Source of the DNA: Pontiella sp.
GTDB taxonomy: Bacteria; Verrucomicrobiota; Kiritimatiellia; Kiritimatiellales; Pontiellaceae
DNA length: 16,405 nucleotides
Direction of reading: 5' to 3'
Assembly (NCBI GenBank): GCA_029939385.1
Contig: JAOZSZ010000007.1
Span: 1 to 16,405, forward strand
Made by a program: the position numbers and the translations under genes. Below the pieces are notes generated by a model. That model was not told where the DNA came from, did no database searches, and was given only the letters and a program-made list of their open reading frames with translations. Shown here piece by piece: positions 1 to 7,990 of this stretch (its first letter is position 1; every line of letters starts with the position of its first letter).

Positions 1-227
1 GCAACCCAAGTGGCTACCTTCGGTCCTTTTGGAGTGAAGAAACACGCGTCGGGCACAAGTATCAGAAGATTATCAGCCTGAGCCGGTTGACCATACACCA
101 CATTGTCATAACCGGTGTCCGCCTCAAGCGTAATAATCTCGAAGGGCTCATTAAGCTGCCCCTGGCCAAATACCGAGCCCAATAAAGCCAACTGAATAGC
201 GATACTGCCCAAAATAATTCTCTTCAT
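1..227 (-). CDS. N-terminal part of an exported protein of unknown function (cut by window edge)
   Basis: An open frame runs from ATG at 227 to the window edge without a stop, giving 75 codons of a longer protein. The start is well supported: an AGGAGGA Shine-Dalgarno lies just upstream (plus strand about 231-239). The product opens with a basic n-region (MKR), a hydrophobic stretch of about 15 residues and a small-residue end near VFGQ, which fits a Sec signal peptide of about 21-22 residues. The mature part visible begins GQLNEPFEII and has no motif I recognise. It is therefore probably periplasmic, outer-membrane or secreted. A nested palindrome sits 57-117 bases upstream of the start codon. 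Function is unknown; the remainder lies outside the window. Confidence 0.75.
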   Translation of the reverse strand, partial: MKRIILGSIAIQLALLGSVFGQGQLNEPFEIITLEADTGYDNVVYGQPAQADNLLILVPDACFFTPKGPKVATWV

Positions 228-283
228 CGTATTCCTCCTCTGGATCACCTTTTTTAGAGCCTGGTTAATGGGCTATAGCTAAA

Positions 284-344
284 ATCGATGATCCCGGTTA
301 CGGATTAAGCCCCTCTTGCGCAGGGAGGGATCATCGATCCCTCC
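284..344. repeat. Nested palindrome with two mutually exclusive hairpins, REP-like
   Basis: A perfect 12-base inverted repeat (ATCGATGATCCC at 284-295 and GGGATCATCGAT at 327-338) encloses 31 bases. Its right arm overlaps a second perfect hairpin, GGAGGGATC at 324-332 and GATCCCTCC at 336-344, with a three-base ATC loop. The two structures share bases 327-338, so only one can form at a time. There is no T-tract on either side, so it is not a classic terminator. It may be a dispersed REP-type element or a leader structure for the gene starting at 227. Confidence 0.55.
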
Positions 345-626
345 TACAACAAACCCGCAGATATTAATCCCCAGCCCAAGTTTATAATACTCCGACTATG
401 AGTAGAATGTCCTTCATTAAAAAAGAATATTCTCTTTGGTTGAACTAGGTAAGGAGATTGGAACTTGGGGATTCGGGAATACATCCATGCAAAATTGCCC
501 TATAAAAAAAGGTATACCGAATGTGTGCTTTTCTATCTCATTCTGGGGGGTGTAAAGTTGTGGAGCAAAGAGGAGACCAGAAAACAAAACCCTCATATTA
601 ATCAATAATAGAAGGATTTTAAGGGG
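345..626. other. Intergenic stretch without a recognisable gene
   Basis: I see no convincing coding frame between the palindrome and the tRNA. The one longer frame on the minus strand runs into the tRNA gene and has no ribosome-binding site. The DNA is A/T-rich with short runs such as TATAAT at 383-388, but no partner -35 box at a proper distance on the plus strand. The bases just 3' of the tRNA (minus strand) contain T-runs after a weak five-pair stem (TATTA/TAATA, about 596-610), which may end the tRNA transcript. Nothing more can be supported. Confidence 0.5.
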
Positions 627-711
627 TGGTGCCCAGGGCGGGACTTGAACCCGCATGACCGAAGTCGAGGGATTTTAAGTCCCTTGCGTCTACCAATTTC
701 GCCACCTGGGC
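627..711 (-). tRNA. tRNA-Leu, anticodon UAA
   Basis: On the minus strand an 85-base tRNA folds cleanly. The acceptor arms GCCCAGG and CCTGGGC pair, followed by discriminator A and an encoded CCA end. The anticodon stem AGGGA/TCCCT holds the loop CTTAAAA, so the anticodon is UAA and the tRNA reads UUA and UUG. A long variable arm (CTCGACTTCGGTC region) and the T-loop sequence GGTTCAAGTCC confirm a class II leucine tRNA. It is transcribed from a matching promoter at 748-776. tRNA-Leu genes are frequent integration sites, but no integrase or repeated 3' end is visible in this window. Confidence 0.97.
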
Positions 712-747
712 ATCTTTTAATGCCGTCCCAAATAAAACGGGCTTAGC

Positions 748-776
748 TTTATAGTGGGAGATGACTTCCATGGCAA
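748..776 (-). promoter_or_regulatory. Sigma70-type promoter of tRNA-Leu
   Basis: On the minus strand TTGCCA (plus 771-776) is followed after 17 bases by TATAAA (plus 748-753). Transcription would start near 741, about 30 bases before the tRNA 5' end. The -35 core GTTGCCATG is identical to that of the pyrG promoter at the far end of the window. Confidence 0.75.
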
Positions 777-897
777 CACTCTATCCACACAAAGGAGCTA
801 TCAATTCTTCATTTAGAGGAATTCCCTAATTCATGCATCGCGGGGTTCATCAACTAATCTGTTGCATTTCCCAAAGTCTAGATGGCAAACTCTCTCA

Positions 898-2616
898 ATG
901 CTGATCATAAATACAAAAATCCATGCTCTACTCGAGTCTACAAGCCTTTTCAAGGCGACAGAGCTGGCCGCCATTCTATCTGATGCCCGCGAAAATGGGC
1001 GATCGATCTGCGAAGCCGTTCTCGCGGGTAGCGACGTAAAAGAGGATCAGTTCCTTGAAAAGCTTGCGGAAGTGATGGATCTCCCCTTTCAGCGGTTAAA
1101 AGAAATACAGATCGAAAAGGATCTCATCGAAAAACTCCCGCCGAAGGCTATCTTTCAATATAACGTGGTGCCGCTGTCTAAAGAAGACGACGGACTGAGG
1201 GTGGCAACCAATAATCCGTTCACTCCAGGATTGATCGATGCTCTTCGGCTCGCCGCCGAATGCCGAATCCGACTGGTGCTTAGCCCTGGTGAAGATATTG
1301 CTACTGCTGCAAAAAAATTCTATGGCGTGGGTGCGGAAACACTCGATCTCATGATGCAAGATGATCGCATTGATCTTGAAGACGAGGAAGGTCTGCTCAA
1401 GCAAGATCTCAGCGAACTCGACCAGGAAGCTTCCGTCGTAAAGTTTGTGAATCAAATCATTTGGGAGGCCTACAAAGACCGCGCAACAGATATCCACATT
1501 GAACCTATGGAGATGGATCTGCGCATCCGCTACCGCGTGGACGGCGTGTTACACGAAGCTCCGATGCCCCCCCAACTTAAACGTTTTCAATCCTCTGTAA
1601 TCTCCCGCATTAAAGTGATGGCGAACATGGATATTGCCGAAAAACGGCTCCCTCAAGATGGACGAATCAGCGTGCGGATTCGGGGTGCAGAAATCGACGT
1701 CCGGGTTTCCACCATGCCCACCGTTTACGGTGAAAGCGTCAGCCTCCGCCTACTCATGCGAGGCGGCGGATTGGTTACCATGAAAGATTTAGGCCTAAAT
1801 GAGAGTGACAGCTTACTCTTGAAAAAAATGATTACCCGCCCTCATGGGATCTTGCTCGTAACGGGACCGACCGGTTCGGGGAAGTCGACCTCCCTCTATG
1901 CTTGGCTCCACACCATTAATTCGGTGGACAAACGAATTATGTCCGCGGAGGATCCCATCGAATACGAAATGCCGGGAGTTAATCAAGTACAGATGCGGCC
2001 TGAAATTGGCCTCACTTTTGCCAATACATTACGAACCTTCCTCCGACAAGATCCTGACGTGATTATGGTCGGAGAGATCCGTGATAAAGAGACCGCCGAA
2101 ATTTCAATTCGTGCCGCACTAACCGGCCACCTTGTTTTTAGTACGATCCACACTAACGACTCTGCCAGCACCATCACTCGACTGCTAGATATGGGCATCG
2201 AACCCTTTCTTGTGGCTTCATCCGTTGAAGGCATTGTGGCACAACGGTTGGTTCGTAGCCTCTGCAAAGCCTGCCGTCAACCCGTTGAGATTGATCAAGC
2301 TTTTCTGAGCGAGCACAACTTCCCAATCGAACGCCTCGCGACCGAAGGCCCCATCTACGAAGCGGTGGGATGCGACGAGTGTCGCGGCAATGGATACAAA
2401 GGCCGAACCGGAATTTTTGAGATTCTGTCCGTTACCGATGAAATTCGACCCTTGATTATTGCCCATGCTTCCGCCAACGAAATAAAACAACGAGCCGTCG
2501 CGGAACATGGAATGAAAAACCTACGCGAAGATGGCTGGGATAAAGTCCTCGACGGAGTCACCACGATTGACGAAATCCTGCGGGTCACCGAAGAAGACGA
2601 TTTCGAAGAGGAATAA
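898..2616 (+). CDS. gspE: GspE/PilB-family secretion or pilus assembly ATPase
   Basis: This is a cytoplasmic hexameric ATPase of the type II secretion / type IV pilus family, which powers pseudopilus or pilus assembly at the inner membrane. From ATG 898 it is 572 residues. A GspE_N/MshEN-like domain covers about residues 30-140. The ATPase core follows, with Walker A GPTGSGKST (323-331), Walker B DVIMVGE (387-393), the His box around H411 and H417 (TGHLVFSTIHTND), and a tetracysteine zinc site C456/C459 and C492/C495 that is typical of GspE and PilB and absent from PilT. The frame is also open from TTG 862, but ATG 898 is preferred; neither has a good Shine-Dalgarno. No GspD, GspF or pilin gene is adjacent, so T2SS or pilus cannot be decided. 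Its stop lies 12 bases from the stop of the convergent exported-protein gene. Confidence 0.93.
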   Translation: MLIINTKIHALLESTSLFKATELAAILSDARENGRSICEAVLAGSDVKEDQFLEKLAEVMDLPFQRLKEIQIEKDLIEKLPPKAIFQYNVVPLSKEDDGLRVATNNPFTPGLIDALRLAAECRIRLVLSPGEDIATAAKKFYGVGAETLDLMMQDDRIDLEDEEGLLKQDLSELDQEASVVKFVNQIIWEAYKDRATDIHIEPMEMDLRIRYRVDGVLHEAPMPPQLKRFQSSVISRIKVMANMDIAEKRLPQDGRISVRIRGAEIDVRVSTMPTVYGESVSLRLLMRGGGLVTMKDLGLNESDSLLLKKMITRPHGILLVTGPTGSGKSTSLYAWLHTINSVDKRIMSAEDPIEYEMPGVNQVQMRPEIGLTFANTLRTFLRQDPDVIMVGEIRDKETAEISIRAALTGHLVFSTIHTNDSASTITRLLDMGIEPFLVASSVEGIVAQRLVRSLCKACRQPVEIDQAFLSEHNFPIERLATEGPIYEAVGCDECRGNGYKGRTGIFEILSVTDEIRPLIIAHASANEIKQRAVAEHGMKNLREDGWDKVLDGVTTIDEILRVTEEDDFEEE

Positions 2617-2628
2617 CCAAGGCTTCTT

Positions 2629-3327
2629 TTATTCTGGAGGCAAAATACCTTCAGTCACAAGCTGGTCATCCATTTCCGGCGTAAGTGGAATGGGGAGAGG
2701 AGGCATTCCTGATCGAATCACTTCCATCTGATAGTCCTGCAAATTAGCACGAATTTCCTCGCGCCGCAGTCTTTGTTCTTCTGGCGAAAGCTGTGGTTCG
2801 AGGGGCTTCTCCGGCGGTCTCGAAGGGGTACGACGGAATCCCCCTCCAAATCTCCGCTGAGGTTGTTCCGCCCGCGCGGCCGCCACTTTTGCGGCAGTGG
2901 GTGCCTTAGAAAGTTCAAAGGTCACCTGATTGCCTTTGGTTAATAAAGTCGCCTGTGAGTTAGCAATATCAATTGAAAGCAACTTCATGCCCATAAAACT
3001 TTCACCCACCATAAGGGTAATACTTTTCGACTCGCCCTCCTTCGCCTTCTTATTTTCGAAGCCGGCACGAATTTCGCCGCTTTCACTTTCTAATAAAAAA
3101 CAGAGCCGCAATTCCTTGGCCGCTGCCTGAACCGCGTCTGCAGACGCTTTGGCCGAGCCTTCCGAAGAGGCTCCCAATAACGGATTGGCACCAAACGGCG
3201 AGCGATCCAGAATCACCTCATAGCGTTCCAGCTTATATTCCATCTCTGCCAAGCAGATTGTGGAGATGGCCAACACACTCCCGACCATCATTCCTTTGAA
3301 AATTTTCATCATATAGGTTCCCATCAT
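2629..3327 (-). CDS. Small exported proline-rich protein, possibly GspC/PilP-like
   Basis: The product is a 232-residue protein with a signal peptide (MMGTYMMKIFKGMMVGSVLA, then ISTICLA) and probable cleavage before EMEYKLERYEVI. ATG 3327 is chosen because AAGGAA lies six bases upstream; the frame extends to GTG 3369 but without such a site. Roughly residues 85-140 contain short strands with the pattern VGESFMGMKLLSIDIANSQA, then a strand reading VTFELSK. This resembles the periplasmic homology region of GspC and PilP proteins, which link the inner-membrane platform to the secretin. An Ala/Arg-rich linker and a Pro-rich tail (PSRPPEKPLEPQLSPEEQRL) follow. It lies tail to tail with gspE, so it is not in the same operon. 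The exported nature is fairly sure; the GspC/PilP link is a guess from pattern alone. Confidence 0.8.
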   Translation of the reverse strand: MMGTYMMKIFKGMMVGSVLAISTICLAEMEYKLERYEVILDRSPFGANPLLGASSEGSAKASADAVQAAAKELRLCFLLESESGEIRAGFENKKAKEGESKSITLMVGESFMGMKLLSIDIANSQATLLTKGNQVTFELSKAPTAAKVAAARAEQPQRRFGGGFRRTPSRPPEKPLEPQLSPEEQRLRREEIRANLQDYQMEVIRSGMPPLPIPLTPEMDDQLVTEGILPPE

Positions 3328-3478
3328 TGGAAATTCCTTTTTCGAACGCTGGAAACAATGTTTCTTCACGTTCGATTCGTCAAGCGCAACTCACCTTTCC
3401 CCTATATTGAAAAACGCAAGAAACGACTGATTTATGGCCTAATAAAATCTACCCGAAGCCATCCGCCTTAAACCTTCG

Positions 3479-4777
3479 TTAACGCCGCCGATGCCCAAGA
3501 GGAACAGAAAGTGTTCCATTGAAAAACTCAATAATATGCCCCCGATCAATCAACCAACCCAACGGCTGCAAGGCTTCCTTCGCCTCCTCCGACTTGGGGT
3601 CGAGCGATGGATGCAGAATTTCAAGGAGGTGATGGCGGGTGGATCCGGGGTTTTCTTTCAAGAAAACAAGTACCTCGGCAATGCTATCGATAGTGTCCTC
3701 TGGTTTTACAGGGCGAGGTTTCACATGCGTAACAAAATTAATCTTTCCCGCTTTAAATAGGTGCAAATGCATATGCCGAAAAGCGGCACGCATGGCAAAC
3801 GACATAGAAAGCGGGAACCGACTCTCTTTCCCCCAAACTCGTCGAATGGTATGCACAATATTTTGATCCAATAACCCTTGGGCTATTTTCGAAGGAATAA
3901 TAGCCCGCGAGGTTTTTTCATACATTGACGGAACCATTTTCTTAAACTCTGCTTCTGCTTTTTGCAGAGAAATCGGTTCAGCCTCTGGATCGGACTTCAG
4001 CTTATAAACTGTTTTGTGACGGCTCTCTTCTTTCCACTTTTCAATTAAATCTTCATCGCGGAGGGTCTCAATATTTCGCTTATACTCCTCTAAGGTAAGA
4101 TGTGAAAATCGCGATTGATGCAGTTCATTAAGCTTATCGGTATAGCTATGATGATTCGGTGGTCCTAACAAAATTCCGCTTTTACGACATCGTGCCACAC
4201 AAATAAACTGCCCCGCAGGCGGATCGGTCTCAATCGCCTCCCGCTCATAAACATCGTTCAAATGCGTCGACAGAATATGTTCCGTCATCATCGCCTCTGT
4301 ACAAGTAACGGCCTTACAACTCTTGCATTGAAACAAGACAAACTCGGGCGCATCCTTATTCACTTCAATCTTTACAAAATAGCCCTCGGAATCATGGATA
4401 AACATATTGGCTAAATCCATCAAAGGATAAGCGCGCCGCGAGTGGTGCATCTGCCGTACGAGCGAGGTCAATCGCTGTTGTTCAGGAAGGAAAGTAACAC
4501 TCACGGGAAGTTCGCGGATCACCTCGCGCGGAGGACGAGAGCGTTCTGGACGGGCGCGATCAGAACGTTCTGGATGCGGGCGTCGTGGACGGTCATCACG
4601 TCGAGGAGAACGGCGGTCATCGTTCCGGTCACGTCGCCGAGGAGATTCCTTATAATTTTTCGCATCATAATGATTTTCAGTTGGCGATTTTCGCGCCCAC
4701 TGAGGAACAAAGTTTAGATCAAGAATAACGTCATGAGTATCCTTCTGATCGTCCTGTTCTTGTATTTTATCTTCCAT
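3479..4777 (-). CDS. Uncharacterised Arg-rich protein with a C2H2 zinc-finger-like motif
   Basis: From ATG 4777 this is 432 residues (the frame also opens at GTG 4783, two codons earlier). No signal peptide or membrane segment is visible, so it should be cytoplasmic. Residues 42-86 form a low-complexity, strongly basic tract rich in Arg, Asp and Pro (RRRDRNDDRRSPRRDDRP), of the sort seen in nucleic-acid-binding tails. Residues 151-172 carry two cysteines and two histidines as C-x2-C-x12-H-x4-H (C151, C154, H167, H172), the exact classical C2H2 finger spacing. The C-terminal 75 residues (DTIDSIAEVLVFLKENPGST onward) look like a helical, winged-helix-like unit, ending FNGTLSVPLGHRRR. Together these suggest DNA or RNA binding. 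It is divergent from dinB with 102 bases between starts, so they may share a control region. I do not recognise the family. Confidence 0.85.
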   Translation of the reverse strand: MEDKIQEQDDQKDTHDVILDLNFVPQWARKSPTENHYDAKNYKESPRRRDRNDDRRSPRRDDRPRRPHPERSDRARPERSRPPREVIRELPVSVTFLPEQQRLTSLVRQMHHSRRAYPLMDLANMFIHDSEGYFVKIEVNKDAPEFVLFQCKSCKAVTCTEAMMTEHILSTHLNDVYEREAIETDPPAGQFICVARCRKSGILLGPPNHHSYTDKLNELHQSRFSHLTLEEYKRNIETLRDEDLIEKWKEESRHKTVYKLKSDPEAEPISLQKAEAEFKKMVPSMYEKTSRAIIPSKIAQGLLDQNIVHTIRRVWGKESRFPLSMSFAMRAAFRHMHLHLFKAGKINFVTHVKPRPVKPEDTIDSIAEVLVFLKENPGSTRHHLLEILHPSLDPKSEEAKEALQPLGWLIDRGHIIEFFNGTLSVPLGHRRR

Positions 4778-4879
4778 GGTCACAACCGTATGTTTAATAT
4801 GTTAACGAAACCTTAGTTTAGGGAAATTTTTTTCGATTAAAAGCACGAAGCAACGGAGACATTCCCCCGATTATTACTC

Positions 4880-6073
4880 ATGAAAGGATCCCAAAAAATA
4901 ATTTTGCATGTCGATATGGATGCATTCTTTGCATCCGTTGAACAACACGACCGCCCCGAACTAAAAGGCAAACCCGTGGTCGTTGGATCGCCCCCCAACG
5001 AGCGCGGCGTGGTGGCGGCCGCCTCTTACGAGGCTCGCGAGTTTGGCATCCACTCTGCAATGCCCTCACGCATCGCCTCTCAAAAATGTCCCGAAGCCAT
5101 TTTTGTTCGCCCCAACATGGCACGCTATAAAGAAGTCTCGCATACCATCATGCATATTTTCGAATCCTACACACCGCTCGTTCAACCCCTCTCCATCGAC
5201 GAAGCATTCCTTGATATCACCGGCGCACAACACCTCTTTGGCGACGGCAAAACGATCGCCGAAAAAATTCGTCATGACATCCACTCCACGACCGGTCTCA
5301 CCGCGTCTGTCGGTATTGCGCCCAATATGTTTCTGGCCAAACTCGCGAGCGATATGAACAAGCCTGACGGCATCACGCTCGTTCCCTTTAACCAAGAAGC
5401 CATTGAAAAATTTCTCGCGCCCCTTCCTATTCGTCGGATGTGGGGCGTTGGGGAAGTCCTGCAAAAAAAGCTACTTTCACTCGGACTGCCCTCGATTGGG
5501 AAACTCCAACAATGTGACGTTAAAACATTAGAAAAAATAATAGGTTCTTCTGCCGCAAAAAGGTTTAGCCAACTGGCCCGCGGAATCGATACCCGTGAAA
5601 TTTCGCTCGAAACAAACGATAAAAGCATTTCGAACGAAACAACCTTCAAAAAAGATGCCACCGACCGCAAACAGATTGAATCCACTTACAAACGATTGAT
5701 CGATCAGGTTGCAGGACGTACTCGAAAAGCAGGATATTTTATCACCACGGTACATTTAAAAATTCGATGGGACGATTTCTCAACCATTACACGCCAAACC
5801 AAGCTCGCCCTTCCTTGCCACGACGATATCACGCTAAGAGAAGCGGGGATAGCTTTGCTCGATAAACATCTGAAGAATCGTCCCGTTCGGTTGATTGGTT
5901 TTGGGGTGAGTGGCCTCACCCCAACGGATGTGCCAAAAACCCACCAACTCCATCTCTTCGAAATGCCTGACATTGCACTCCATAAAAAACGGAATCGCCT
6001 CAGTTGCGCCACTGATTCCATCAAAAAAAGATTTGGAGAGCACAGTGTCCGCCGCGGCTCAGACATGAATTAA
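4880..6073 (+). CDS. dinB: DNA polymerase IV (Y-family translesion polymerase)
   Basis: This 397-residue protein is a complete DinB. Y-family polymerases copy across damaged template bases with low fidelity and no proofreading. The palm motif HVDMDAFFASVE gives metal ligand D12, with F17 in the steric-gate position, and SIDEAFLD supplies the other catalytic pair D107/E108. The fingers sequence VVAAASYEAREFGI and the thumb sequence RRMWGVGEVL are typical. The little-finger domain covers about residues 245-350. QLHLF (356-360) is a beta-clamp-binding motif, followed by a normal C-terminal tail ending RFGEHSVRRGSDMN. There is no strong Shine-Dalgarno before ATG 4880; a GGAG lies too far upstream (about 4855). 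No LexA-type operator could be recognised, so SOS control is not shown. Confidence 0.95.
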   Translation: MKGSQKIILHVDMDAFFASVEQHDRPELKGKPVVVGSPPNERGVVAAASYEAREFGIHSAMPSRIASQKCPEAIFVRPNMARYKEVSHTIMHIFESYTPLVQPLSIDEAFLDITGAQHLFGDGKTIAEKIRHDIHSTTGLTASVGIAPNMFLAKLASDMNKPDGITLVPFNQEAIEKFLAPLPIRRMWGVGEVLQKKLLSLGLPSIGKLQQCDVKTLEKIIGSSAAKRFSQLARGIDTREISLETNDKSISNETTFKKDATDRKQIESTYKRLIDQVAGRTRKAGYFITTVHLKIRWDDFSTITRQTKLALPCHDDITLREAGIALLDKHLKNRPVRLIGFGVSGLTPTDVPKTHQLHLFEMPDIALHKKRNRLSCATDSIKKRFGEHSVRRGSDMN

Positions 6074-6175
6074 TTTTGGGACTCTTGCTCAATCGCCCAT
6101 GATGGAGCACCCCATAAAAGCCAACACCATCTCCAAAAATGCGATTCGTAAAATCATCTTAGCCGTTCCGCCCAA

Positions 6176-6204
6176 TTGACACCGCCTATGCTTCCCCCTA
6201 TATT
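6176..6204 (+). promoter_or_regulatory. Near-consensus sigma70 promoter of thrS-infC
   Basis: A perfect -35 box TTGACA (6176-6181) is separated by exactly 17 bases from TATATT (6199-6204). Transcription should start near 6211, giving a leader of about 25 bases before ATG 6236. The TTG of this -35 box is the 5' end of the longest possible thrS frame, which shows that the frame's upstream part is not translated from there. Confidence 0.85.
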
Positions 6205-6235
6205 TACGCCTTTTTACGGGAGATTTTTCGATTCT

Positions 6236-7990
6236 ATGAAAAATGAACAGACAACTGATTTAGAAAAACTACGCCACAGCTCGGCGCATGTAATGGCGGC
6301 GGCGGTTTGTCGCCTATTTGATAATGTGCAACTGGATATTGGCCCCTCAACCGATGATGGCTTTTACTATGATTTCGATCTTGCCGATCGCATCACCCCC
6401 GAAGATTTCGAGCGTATTGAAGCGGAAATGAAAACGATTGTTGAAGAAGATCTTCCCTTTGAACGCCTTGAAGTCTCGCGCGATGAAGCAAAGGAGATCC
6501 TTAAGGGACAAAAATACAAACTCCAGCGGTTGAGTGATATTCCAGAAGGCGAAGCCATCACCTTCTATAAATGTGGTGAATTCCAAGATCTGTGCCGCGG
6601 ACCGCATGTTGAAAGCACAGGGAAGATTCGCACGTTCCAGCTGATGAATGTGGCGGGTTCCTATTTTCGGGGACTAGAAACCAACCCCATGCTACAACGC
6701 CTCTACGGCACGGCCTTTACCAATCCCAAGCAACTACGCCTTTACCTTAAACAGGTCGAGGAAGCCAAAAAGCGCGATCATCGTCGCCTCGCCAAAGAGC
6801 TTGACCTCTATTCTATCTCAGAAAAAGTGGGCCCCGGCTTAGTGCACTGGCATCCGAAGGGCGCGCGCATTCGTTCCATTATTGAAGATTTCTGGAAGAA
6901 AGAGCATTTCAAGAATGGCTACGATATTCTTTATACCCCGCACGTCGGCAAGGCCAACTTATGGGAAACCTCGGGTCATCTCGATTTCTATAAAGAAGGT
7001 ATGTATGCCCCGATGGATGTGGATGGACAGGAATATTTCATCAAACCGATGAACTGCCCCTTCCACATTGAAATCTATAAATCTGGATTGCGCTCCTATC
7101 GTGAGCTACCGCTCCGTTGGGCCGAACTTGGAACCGTCTATCGCTACGAAAAAGCAGGAACCCTGCACGGGCTCTTCCGCGTCCGCGGCTTCACGCAGGA
7201 TGATGCTCATATTTTCTGTACCCAAGAACAGATTGAAGAGGAAGTAAAAGAAGTGATCCGCTTCTGCAACATGATCTGGAAAACCTTTGGATTCACTGAT
7301 GTGAAGGCCTACCTCTCTACCCGCCCCGAAAAAGCGGTTGGCGAACCGGCGCAATGGGATCAAGCCACAAAATCACTCGAAGCCGCGATTAAAGCCGAGG
7401 GGCTTCCTTACGAAATCGACGAAGGCGGCGGCGCATTCTACGGTCCAAAGATTGACCTAAAAGTGAAAGATGCGATCGGTCGCGAGTGGCAAACAAGCAC
7501 GATTCAGTTCGACTTTAATCTACCCGAACGCTTCGACCTTAAATATATTGGATCCGATGGCGAAGCGCACCGTCCTTACATGGTACACCGCGCACTCCTT
7601 GGAAGTCTTGAACGCTTCTTTGGCATCCTGACCGAGCACTACTCCGGCGGGTTCCCCGTCTGGCTTGCGCCAGAACAAGTCCGCATCTTACCCCTGTCCG
7701 ATGACCAGATGGACTATGCTAATGAACTTCTTTCCGAACTGCGAAATGCTGAGATCCGTGCAACGATCGATAAAAAGCAGGGAAAATTAAATGGGAAAGT
7801 TAAGAACGCTCAACTGGACAAAGTGCCATATATGCTTATTATCGGCGGCAAGGAACAGGAGAACAGCCAAGTTGCTGTGCGCCACCGCCTCAAAGGCATG
7901 AAGGGCGAATGCAGCTTGGAAGAATTTATCGCACAACTTAAAAAAGAAGAGTTGGCAAAAACAATCGTAGACATGGAGGTCTCAGATTAG
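6236..7990 (+). CDS. thrS: Threonyl-tRNA synthetase lacking the TGS domain
   Basis: The enzyme charges tRNA-Thr with threonine in the cytoplasm and hydrolyses mischarged Ser-tRNA. From ATG 6236 it has 584 residues, about 60 fewer than the E. coli enzyme, because it begins directly in the editing domain. Editing residues are present: HSSAH (H14, H18) and CRGPH (C120, H124). The class II core carries the zinc ligands C274, H325 and H451, each exactly 60 below E. coli C334, H385 and H511. The anticodon-binding domain occupies about residues 480-575. ATG 6236 is chosen because a strong promoter lies at 6176-6204, inside the longer TTG-initiated frame; GGGAG at 6218-6222 is a somewhat distant ribosome-binding site. 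The last codons contain the Shine-Dalgarno of infC, and the TAG stop overlaps its ATT start. Confidence 0.97.
   Translation: MKNEQTTDLEKLRHSSAHVMAAAVCRLFDNVQLDIGPSTDDGFYYDFDLADRITPEDFERIEAEMKTIVEEDLPFERLEVSRDEAKEILKGQKYKLQRLSDIPEGEAITFYKCGEFQDLCRGPHVESTGKIRTFQLMNVAGSYFRGLETNPMLQRLYGTAFTNPKQLRLYLKQVEEAKKRDHRRLAKELDLYSISEKVGPGLVHWHPKGARIRSIIEDFWKKEHFKNGYDILYTPHVGKANLWETSGHLDFYKEGMYAPMDVDGQEYFIKPMNCPFHIEIYKSGLRSYRELPLRWAELGTVYRYEKAGTLHGLFRVRGFTQDDAHIFCTQEQIEEEVKEVIRFCNMIWKTFGFTDVKAYLSTRPEKAVGEPAQWDQATKSLEAAIKAEGLPYEIDEGGGAFYGPKIDLKVKDAIGREWQTSTIQFDFNLPERFDLKYIGSDGEAHRPYMVHRALLGSLERFFGILTEHYSGGFPVWLAPEQVRILPLSDDQMDYANELLSELRNAEIRATIDKKQGKLNGKVKNAQLDKVPYMLIIGGKEQENSQVAVRHRLKGMKGECSLEEFIAQLKKEELAKTIVDMEVSD
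7975..7988 (+). promoter_or_regulatory. Ribosome-binding site and ATT start codon of infC
   Basis: GGAGGT (7975-7980) is followed after five bases by ATT (7986-7988), in frame with the IF3 coding sequence. The ATT shares its last T with the TAG stop of thrS (ATTAG). The next candidate start, GTG 8052, has no ribosome-binding site and would remove conserved residues. Confidence 0.85.

Noticed and set aside
417..656. 79-codon open frame on the minus strand between the tRNA and the palindrome
   Set aside because: Its 5' end lies inside the tRNA-Leu gene, it has no ribosome-binding site and the residues look random.
627..711. tRNA-Leu as an attachment site for an integrated element
   Set aside because: No integrase, no phage gene and no second copy of the tRNA 3' end in the window.
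1096..1497. 133-codon minus-strand frame opposite gspE, and similar frames opposite thrS, dinB and the autotransporters
   Set aside because: All are antisense shadows of strongly recognised genes without their own start signals or recognisable products.
3479..4820. GTTAACGAA occurring near both ends of the finger-protein gene, as possible flanking repeats of a transferred unit
   Set aside because: Only nine bases match and the flanks diverge at once; likely chance.
6099..6179. 26-codon frame (MMEHPIKANTISKNAIRKII...) between dinB and thrS, a possible leader peptide
   Set aside because: No ribosome-binding site, no run of threonine codons, and it lies upstream of the thrS promoter so it would not be on that transcript.
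6176..6235. TTG 6176 as the thrS start
   Set aside because: TTGACA here is the -35 box of a near-perfect promoter; the 20 extra residues are not conserved-looking.
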